Positions 1-3,566 of a stretch of DNA of 8,967 nucleotides are shown piece by piece. The notes under the pieces are model-generated. The model did no database searches and was not told where the DNA came from. It saw nothing but the letters and a program-made list of their open reading frames with translations. How positions within the stretch are numbered: position 1 is the stretch's first letter; every line of letters begins with the position of its first letter. The position numbers were made by a program, and so were the translations under genes. The DNA comes from an uncultured Mycoplasmatota bacterium (GTDB lineage Bacteria > Bacillota_I > Bacilli_A > RF39 > UBA660), in the NCBI GenBank assembly GCA_947645535.1, contig CANSDD010000068.1, positions 1 to 8,967 on the forward strand. Direction: 5' to 3'.

Positions 1-70
1 TAGTATTATTGTATCAAAAAAATCTTTGCGAAGAAAATTTGCTCTTTTTGGCTGTAAAAATAAAAAATGT

Positions 71-99
71 TTGCTTGATGGTGTTTATTTTGATATAAT
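71..99 (+). promoter_or_regulatory. Sigma-A-type promoter with extended -10, upstream of the broken gene at 133
   Basis: The -10 is a perfect TATAAT at 94-99, preceded by TG at 91-92, giving an extended -10. A weak -35, TTGCTT at 71-76, sits 17 bp upstream. Transcription would begin near 106, ahead of the strong ribosome binding site AAAGGAGG. The promoter looks intact although the gene it serves is broken, so an RNA may still be made. The -35 match is poor and the call rests mainly on the -10. Confidence 0.6.
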
Positions 100-132
100 A
101 ATTTTCATTTACAGTAAAAGGAGGAATAAAAA

Positions 133-1058
133 ATGGCTGTTTTTGAGTTTCCAAATAATGTTTTAGACTATTTTTTTTATGAATTAAAAAAATATCATAT
201 AAAGAGAAATGAAAATAGTGCATTTATTATTCCTAGAATCGAATATGAATATTATAAGCCATTGTTGTAGTGAAAGATCTTCATGCACTAGAAATAGCTC
301 TTAAAAATTTTATTTTTACTTTAAATGAATTTTATTTAAGCCATAATAATTTGAAATCATATCATACATTATCTTATTTTTTGAATAATTTATTGTTTAA
401 TATGACTTCTTTTGATGCATTAGATTTTACTGCTTATGTCAATAAAAGAATTAGTTTTTATCAATATGATTATTTTGATGACTATGATAAGAAGACCATG
501 ATTATGGATATTTCTGGAATTAAATTTTATGTAGAACGTATTTTAGAAGAGCCTGGACTAGAAACTCTATTTGTATTACGATTCAGTGTTAAAATAATGG
601 ATAGAGAATATGCACTTCCACTGATTCGTTATGCATTTGATGAAAATAGTGCTTATCATATTTTCGCCATACAGTTTGGATGAGGTAGAAATATTGAGAT
701 TCAAAATGAAAATTATAAAAAAGTTATCAATAAAATCAATACTGGTATTCACAAATATAGAAATGTTTCTCCTAGTTTTGTAGTTAGTTTTTCTCTTTTT
801 ATAAATTTGCTTAGAAAATTTGAAATTAATGATATTATTATTCCTGATTATTTGTTTGGAAGATATAGACATTATTATAAAGCTCAAAGTGAATATAAAA
901 GTGATGAAATATTATTTCGTATTTTAAATGGTTCTATGAATTTAATTCAAAGAATGGAATACCAATTTTTCTTTTTTGAAGTTATTTCTTATCCAAATGA
1001 TATAGATAGTAGTACACATATAAAAATAGTGAATAAAAAAAAGGGATTATCTAAATAG
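133..1058 (+). pseudogene. Broken gene for an unrecognised protein of about 308 residues
   Basis: The gene starts at ATG 133 behind a strong ribosome binding site (AAAGGAGG, 117-124). It reads 45 codons (MAVFEFPNNVLDYFF...) to TAG at 268-270. Coding continues in another frame from about 258 (AIVVVKDLHALE). Restoring one A after AAGCCA near 261 joins the halves as ...YYKPIVVVKDLHALE. The second frame meets TGA at 681-683, and the same frame stays open to TAG at 1056-1058 (GRNIEIQNENYKKVINKINT... to ...KKKGLSK). That is one single-base deletion plus one nonsense change. The rebuilt protein is soluble, rich in Tyr, Phe and Asn, and has no signal peptide or clear membrane helix. I do not recognise the family. 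A GTG at 270 could start the middle part (137 codons), but it has no good ribosome binding site. Two independent lesions favour decay over sequencing error. Confidence 0.7.
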
Positions 1059-1072
1059 ATTTTTCCTTTTTA
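1035..1072. terminator. Two-way intrinsic terminator between convergent genes
   Basis: An A tract (1035-1042) followed by GG pairs with CC (1065-1066) and a T tract (1067-1071). An inner stem ATCT/AGAT (1049-1052 with 1057-1060) has an AAAT loop. A run on one side and T run on the other allow termination in both directions. It overlaps the last codons of the broken upstream gene and the lexA stop codon, so both convergent transcripts end here. The stem is interrupted by a T-rich internal loop, so it is moderate in strength. Confidence 0.6.
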
Positions 1073-1687
1073 TATTTTACGGTATAATCCAATAGCTTTT
1101 CCTAAAATAAATACATTGTCAAGAATAATTGGATCCATCGTATCATTTTCTGGTTGTAATCTAAAATAATCTTTTTCCTTATAATAAGTTTTTAAAGTTA
1201 CTTCATTTTCATCAGTCATTGCTACTACAATTTCACCATTTCTAGCTGTGTTCCTTTTCTCTACAATTACAATATCGCCATCTAATATTCCAGCATTAAT
1301 CATACTAGTTCCGCTAACAAGTAATGTAAATACTTCTTTGTTTCTAGGAATTAAATAAGCAGGTAATGAAAAGAATTCATTTGGTCTTTCAATTGCTTCA
1401 ATTGGACTTCCAGCTGTAATTTTTCCTAGTAACGGCACTTCAATAACTTCTGGATCTTTTTGTGCAAACTCATTTGGTACAAGTAATTCAATTGCTCTAT
1501 TTTTGGTATCTTCTTTTTTAATAAATCCTTTTGCTTCTAAATTATTTAAATGGGCATGTACTGTAGCTGGTGATGAGACATCCATTGCTTTGCATATTTC
1601 TCTAATTGTTGGTGGATATCCATGCGCAACAATATATTCTTTTATAAAGTTTAAAATTTCTTCTTGACGTTTTGTTAATTCTTCCAT
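1070..1687 (-). CDS. lexA: LexA, SOS response repressor with self-cleaving protease domain
   Basis: LexA is the repressor of the SOS regulon. RecA bound to single-stranded DNA triggers its self-cleavage, releasing DNA-repair and division-control genes. The protein has 205 residues, the usual length. The N-terminal winged helix (about 1-65) has the family pattern TKRQEEILNFIKEYI...GYPPTIREI, with the recognition helix near SSPATVHAHLNNL. The C-terminal S24 peptidase domain carries the cleavage site Ala92-Gly93 (ITAGSPIE), nucleophile Ser128 (SGTSMINAGI) and catalytic Lys166 (VTLKTYY). The start has a strong ribosome binding site (AAAAGGAGG) 7 bases upstream. One oddity is Thr127 before Ser-Met, where Bacillota LexA usually has Asp or Glu. 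An SOS box overlaps the gene's own -35, indicating autoregulation. The neighbour across the intergenic region is an SOS-controlled small membrane peptide, as in Bacillus (yneA) and Staphylococcus (sosA). Confidence 0.97.
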   Translation of the reverse strand: MEELTKRQEEILNFIKEYIVAHGYPPTIREICKAMDVSSPATVHAHLNNLEAKGFIKKEDTKNRAIELLVPNEFAQKDPEVIEVPLLGKITAGSPIEAIERPNEFFSLPAYLIPRNKEVFTLLVSGTSMINAGILDGDIVIVEKRNTARNGEIVVAMTDENEVTLKTYYKEKDYFRLQPENDTMDPIILDNVFILGKAIGLYRKI

Positions 1688-1699
1688 GTAAGACCTCCT

Positions 1700-1716
1700 T
1701 TTACACTATGTGTAAA
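1700..1716. promoter_or_regulatory. Perfect palindrome TTTACAC-TAT-GTGTAAA at the lexA start site; possible operator for an unknown regulator
   Basis: Seven-base arms flank a 3-base centre. The site abuts the lexA -10 and spans the predicted transcription start near 1709. Because transcription would begin inside it, it cannot fold as a hairpin in the lexA RNA, so a DNA-binding site is the better reading. It does not fit the SOS box pattern (CGAAC-N4-GTTCG). The protein that would bind it is unknown. Confidence 0.45.
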
Positions 1717-1744
1717 GTATAACATACATTCTAAGAAAAGTCAA
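1716..1744 (-). promoter_or_regulatory. lexA promoter
   Basis: On the minus strand, the -35 TTGACT (plus positions 1739-1744) is followed after exactly 17 bp by TATACT (1716-1721). A TG one base upstream of the -10 makes it extended. Transcription would start near 1709, leaving a leader of about 20 bases containing the ribosome binding site. The SOS box at 1742-1755 covers part of the -35, so LexA binding should block RNA polymerase directly. Confidence 0.8.
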
Positions 1745-1755
1745 ACAAACGTTTG
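1742..1755. promoter_or_regulatory. SOS box 1 (LexA operator) on the lexA -35
   Basis: CAAACAAACGTTTG has the Gram-positive SOS layout of two 5-base arms around 4 bases (CRAAC-N4-GTTYG), with exactly complementary arms. It overlaps the lexA -35 (1739-1744) and lies 9 bp upstream of the -35 of the divergent small gene, so one bound LexA dimer could affect both promoters. Confidence 0.8.
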
Positions 1756-1764
1756 GAAATGCCA

Positions 1765-1793
1765 TTGATACGAACGAAAGTTCGTGATATGAT
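1765..1793 (+). promoter_or_regulatory. SOS-controlled promoter of the small membrane peptide gene
   Basis: The -35 TTGATA (1765-1770) and -10 TATGAT (1788-1793) are separated by exactly 17 bp, with TG at 1785-1786 giving an extended -10. SOS box 2 fills most of the spacer, so LexA occupancy and RNA polymerase binding should exclude each other. This is the expected design for a tightly repressed SOS gene. Confidence 0.8.
1771..1784. promoter_or_regulatory. SOS box 2 (LexA operator) inside the promoter spacer of the small gene
   Basis: CGAACGAAAGTTCG has the exact CGAAC-N4-GTTCG arms of the Bacillus-type SOS box. With flanking bases the symmetry extends to ACGAACGAAAGTTCGT (1770-1785). It lies between the -35 and -10 of the rightward promoter and 29 bp from SOS box 1, centre to centre. 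Confidence 0.92.
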
Positions 1794-1820
1794 AATAATG
1801 TCAGAAGGAGGAAAGATAAT

Positions 1821-1967
1821 ATGAGAGAAATGTTAAAAAGTAAGGGAATGGTTTTATTTATCGTAATCGTGTTAGGAGTAACCTACGCGGGCTCCTTAAC
1901 TACTGAAAAATTTGAGGATGAAAAAGGAGTAGAATATCGTACAAATATTGCCATGAATGTTAGATAG
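1821..1967 (+). CDS. 48-residue SOS-induced membrane peptide, probable YneA/SosA-like cell division inhibitor
   Basis: A short gene starts at ATG 1821 behind a strong ribosome binding site (AAGGAGGAAAG, 1805-1815) and ends at TAG 1965-1967. The peptide has a short basic head (MREMLKSKG), one hydrophobic helix at about residues 10-23 (MVLFIVIVLGVTYA), and an acidic, polar tail of about 25 residues (SLTTEKFEDEKGVEYR...). Head charge predicts that the tail faces outside. Divergence from lexA, an SOS box in its promoter, and a membrane anchor with a short external tail match B. subtilis YneA and staphylococcal SosA. Both delay septum formation during DNA repair. It lacks the LysM domain of YneA and is shorter than either, so it is closer to SosA in layout. 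The assignment rests on context and shape, not sequence match. A terminator follows directly. Confidence 0.8.
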   Translation: MREMLKSKGMVLFIVIVLGVTYAGSLTTEKFEDEKGVEYRTNIAMNVR

Positions 1968-2001
1968 TCATTATTTTCGACAAAATAGTGATTTTTTTTT
2001 T
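1968..2001 (+). terminator. Strong intrinsic terminator after the SOS peptide gene
   Basis: The stem TCATTATTTT (1968-1977) pairs with AAAATAGTGA (1982-1991) over 10 bp with one G-T pair. The loop is CGAC and ten T residues follow (1992-2001). It begins at the base after the stop codon of the small gene and ends 23 bases before the SirA-like gene. Confidence 0.9.
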
Positions 2002-2024
2002 GATACGATTAGCTTGGTGATATC

Positions 2025-2444
2025 ATGAGAAAATATTATCTATTTACAATTCGCAAAGATTTCTATGAAGTCTATAAAAATAATAGTTTTGTTTTATATA
2101 AAACATTAGAAAATTTATGGAAAATAAAAAAACAAGATTTTAGTTATGGACTTTCTCTTTATGATGCACTATGTCAAACGTTTGATGTATCACTATTAAA
2201 TCGTTATTTTAAAGGAAAATATACAAAAAACATTATTTCAAAAGATAATCGGCATATTATATTAAATCGTGAACGAGAGTATTATGTGTTAATGGAGTTG
2301 CATTTTTCATGTGTGATTGTACTTACAAATATTAATATGCCAAATATTCTTCGTGATTTTAATTGTTATAATCGCAATATATTTGTTTGTGATTTTATCA
2401 ATGAAGATTTTTTTTGGTTAAATAATCAGTATCAGAAACAGTAA
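2025..2444 (+). CDS. sirA: SirA-like protein, probable inhibitor of DnaA-dependent replication initiation
   Basis: The protein has 139 residues, close to B. subtilis SirA (about 148), which binds domain I of DnaA and blocks replication initiation during sporulation. The N-terminus MRKYYLFTIRKDFYEVY aligns with my recollection of SirA (MERHYYTYLIKEEFANHY). Phe13 and Tyr17 fall where SirA has Phe14 and Tyr18, the residues that contact DnaA. The C-terminal stretch NEDFFWLN matches the SirA ending TERYGWLN. There is no signal peptide or membrane helix. In B. subtilis sirA (yneE) is also in the lexA-yneA neighbourhood. The ribosome binding site is weak (GGTGA, 2015-2019), and only 23 bases separate the gene from the preceding terminator. 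Expression by read-through or from a promoter within the small gene is therefore likely. A SirA here does not prove that the organism sporulates. Confidence 0.75.
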   Translation: MRKYYLFTIRKDFYEVYKNNSFVLYKTLENLWKIKKQDFSYGLSLYDALCQTFDVSLLNRYFKGKYTKNIISKDNRHIILNREREYYVLMELHFSCVIVLTNINMPNILRDFNCYNRNIFVCDFINEDFFWLNNQYQKQ

Positions 2445-2610
2445 AAAAGTTTTAAATCTTTTAATTTATTTATGATAGTTTTACAATCATCATAAGTAAC
2501 TATTTTACCATTTTTAGTTCTTTTTGGTTTAGTAACTCATTTATAATCATAATCATCTAATAAATCTAAATAATTATTGATTACTTTTATAATTTCTTGT
2601 GCCTCACCGC
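2432..2610 (-). pseudogene. Short coding remnant on the minus strand, family unknown
   Basis: Read on the minus strand from 2610, the sequence gives GGEAQEIIKVINNYLD..., then a TGA (plus 2538-2540), then in the same frame VTKPKRTKNGKIVTYDDCK and ...INKLKDLKLFYCF, stopping at 2432-2434. The composition and the continuation across the stop look like protein rather than random AT-rich sequence. There is no start codon, and a stop lies immediately upstream, so only the 3' end of a lost gene remains. Its tail runs 13 bases into the end of the SirA-like gene. I do not recognise the protein. Confidence 0.35.
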
Positions 2611-2716
2611 CTTATCAAAAATACGAGAATTATATCAAGGAAATGACTTGCACCAGTATTTGATTTTATGTCGAGAAAATCCATCACTGCCTAAATTGAT
2701 AGAAGAATTGGAATAA
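2609..2716 (+). pseudogene. 3' remnant of a lost plus-strand gene, family unknown
   Basis: From 2609 the plus strand reads ALSKIRELYQGNDLHQYL and continues ILCRENPSLPKLIEELE to TAA at 2714-2716. The 35 codons look like a well-formed, charged, helical protein tail, with relatively GC-rich codons (CTG, CAC, CAG) for this window. No start codon or ribosome binding site precedes it. The frame upstream (2570-2608) is open but reads poorly, and the minus-strand remnant begins at the same point, suggesting a rearrangement junction near 2609. The intrinsic terminator at about 2803 is in the right direction to have served the lost gene. Confidence 0.35.
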
Positions 2717-2788
2717 ATTTATCTAACAAAATGTGTCTAAAAACCTTAACATAAATTCAATATGATATATGAAGATGAATATCAAATT
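2717..2788. other. Intergenic stretch with nothing recognisable
   Basis: This is AT-rich sequence between the coding remnant and the hairpin terminator. It has stops in all plus-strand frames, no ribosome binding site followed by a start, and no clear promoter pair. It completes the 448-base gene-free interval between the SirA-like gene and the ABC operon. Confidence 0.5.
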
Positions 2789-2843
2789 GTTACAAGAAAA
2801 ATAGAAAACTGAAATAATTTCAAGTTTTTTCTTTTTTTGTAAC
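2789..2843. terminator. Long imperfect hairpin terminator upstream of the ABC operon
   Basis: The core stem GAAAACTGAAA (2804-2814) pairs with TTTCA, a bulged A, and GTTTTT (2818-2829) around a TAA loop. It is followed by C and seven T residues (2832-2838). Pairing continues outward: AAAAA (2797-2801) with the T run, then GTTAC (2789-2793) with GTAAC (2839-2843), about 25 pairs in all with two bulges and one mismatch. The A run before and T run after permit activity in either direction. It insulates the ABC operon promoter from upstream transcription. Confidence 0.7.
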
Positions 2844-2856
2844 TTACTTGTAACTT
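2837..2856 (+). promoter_or_regulatory. Direct repeat TTGTAACTT x2 with 11-bp period; candidate response-regulator box
   Basis: TTGTAACTT occurs at 2837-2845 and again at 2848-2856, an exact 9-base repeat one helical turn apart. It covers the position of the -35 and ends 9 bp before the -10 of the ABC operon. OmpR/PhoB-family regulators commonly bind tandem repeats spaced by about 11 bp at this location and activate promoters with poor -35 elements. The regulator encoded at 7059 in the same operon is the natural candidate. The centre also contains a small inverted repeat TTAC-TT-GTAA (2844-2853), an alternative half-site reading. Confidence 0.6.
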
Positions 2857-2871
2857 TATCTATATTATAAT
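2843..2871 (+). promoter_or_regulatory. Promoter of the ABC transporter/two-component operon
   Basis: The -10 is a perfect TATAAT (2866-2871). The sequence 17 bp upstream, CTTACT (2843-2848), is a poor -35 and is overlapped by the direct repeat, so the promoter probably needs an activator. The predicted start near 2878 gives a leader of only about 15 bases, most of which is the ribosome binding site AAGGAGA (2880-2886). Confidence 0.65.
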
Positions 2872-2892
2872 ACATTCATAAGGAGATGTTTT

Positions 2893-3564
2893 ATGGAAAT
2901 ATTAAAAGTAGAAAATTTAACGAAAATTTATGGAAAAGATAATAATAAAGTAATTGCTTTATCTAATGTTTCTTTTAAAGTGGAAAAAGGAGAGTTTATC
3001 GCTATTGTAGGGGCAAGTGGCTCAGGAAAATCAACACTACTGCACTTAATTGGAGGAGTAGATAGACCAACAAATGGAAAGGTTTATATTGATGGAGAAG
3101 ATATTTATCAGTATGATGACGATAAACTTGCTATTTTTAGGAGAAGGCAAGTAGGACTCATTTATCAATTCTATAATTTAATTCCAATATTAAATGTAGA
3201 AGAAAATATTACTCTTCCACTTGATTTAGATAATCATAAGATTGATAAGGAAAAAATAAATAATATGTTAGAATTATTAGGATTAATGGAAAGAAGAAAT
3301 CATTTACCAAATGAATTATCTGGAGGAGAGCAACAAAGAGCAAGTATTGGAAGAGCCTTGATTACTAGTCCAGCCATTATTCTAGCAGACGAACCAACAG
3401 GAAACTTAGATTCAAAAGCAAGTGACGAAATTGTTCATTTACTAAAGAAATCAAATAAAGAATATAAACAAACAATTATTATGATAACTCATAACTTAGA
3501 AATTGCTGCTTATGCAGACCGTATTATCAAAATAGAGGACGGAAAAATAGTAGAGGGGGAATAA
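2893..3564 (+). CDS. ABC transporter ATP-binding protein, MacB/BceA type
   Basis: This cytoplasmic ATPase powers the FtsX-type permease encoded next. It has 223 residues, the normal length for the class. All motifs are present: Walker A GASGSGKST (40-48), Q-loop Gln92 in YQFYNLIP, signature LSGGEQQ (142-148), Walker B IILADE (162-167), D-loop NLDS (171-174) and switch His200 (ITHN). The stretch QFYNLIPILNVEENITLPL is typical of the MacB/LolD/BceA branch. These work as mechanotransducers or in antimicrobial-peptide resistance, rather than as classical importers. The start has the ribosome binding site AAGGAGA 6 bases upstream. The stop is two bases before the permease start, so the pair is translationally coupled. 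Substrate cannot be read from the ATPase. The kinase and regulator in the operon favour an envelope-stress or peptide-antibiotic role. Confidence 0.95.
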   Translation: MEILKVENLTKIYGKDNNKVIALSNVSFKVEKGEFIAIVGASGSGKSTLLHLIGGVDRPTNGKVYIDGEDIYQYDDDKLAIFRRRQVGLIYQFYNLIPILNVEENITLPLDLDNHKIDKEKINNMLELLGLMERRNHLPNELSGGEQQRASIGRALITSPAIILADEPTGNLDSKASDEIVHLLKKSNKEYKQTIIMITHNLEIAAYADRIIKIEDGKIVEGE

Positions 3565-3566
3565 AT

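Noticed and set aside
14..223. Minus-strand open frame of 69 codons
   Set aside because: It lies opposite the start of the broken left-end gene, has no ribosome binding site and has a low-complexity AT-rich composition.
681..683. In-frame TGA read as tryptophan (Mollicutes code) in the left-end gene
   Set aside because: All 11 tryptophans in the intact genes are TGG and none of those genes contains an internal TGA, although an AT-rich genome with that code would favour TGA. The same gene also has a frameshift, so decay explains it better.
576..887. Minus-strand open frame of 103 codons
   Set aside because: It is a shadow of the plus-strand coding sequence, which reads as better protein, and it has no ribosome binding site.
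2445..2470. Terminator directly after the SirA-like gene (AAAAAAG...CTTTT)
   Set aside because: Only about five A-T/G-C pairs form and no clean T run follows. The support is too weak to call.
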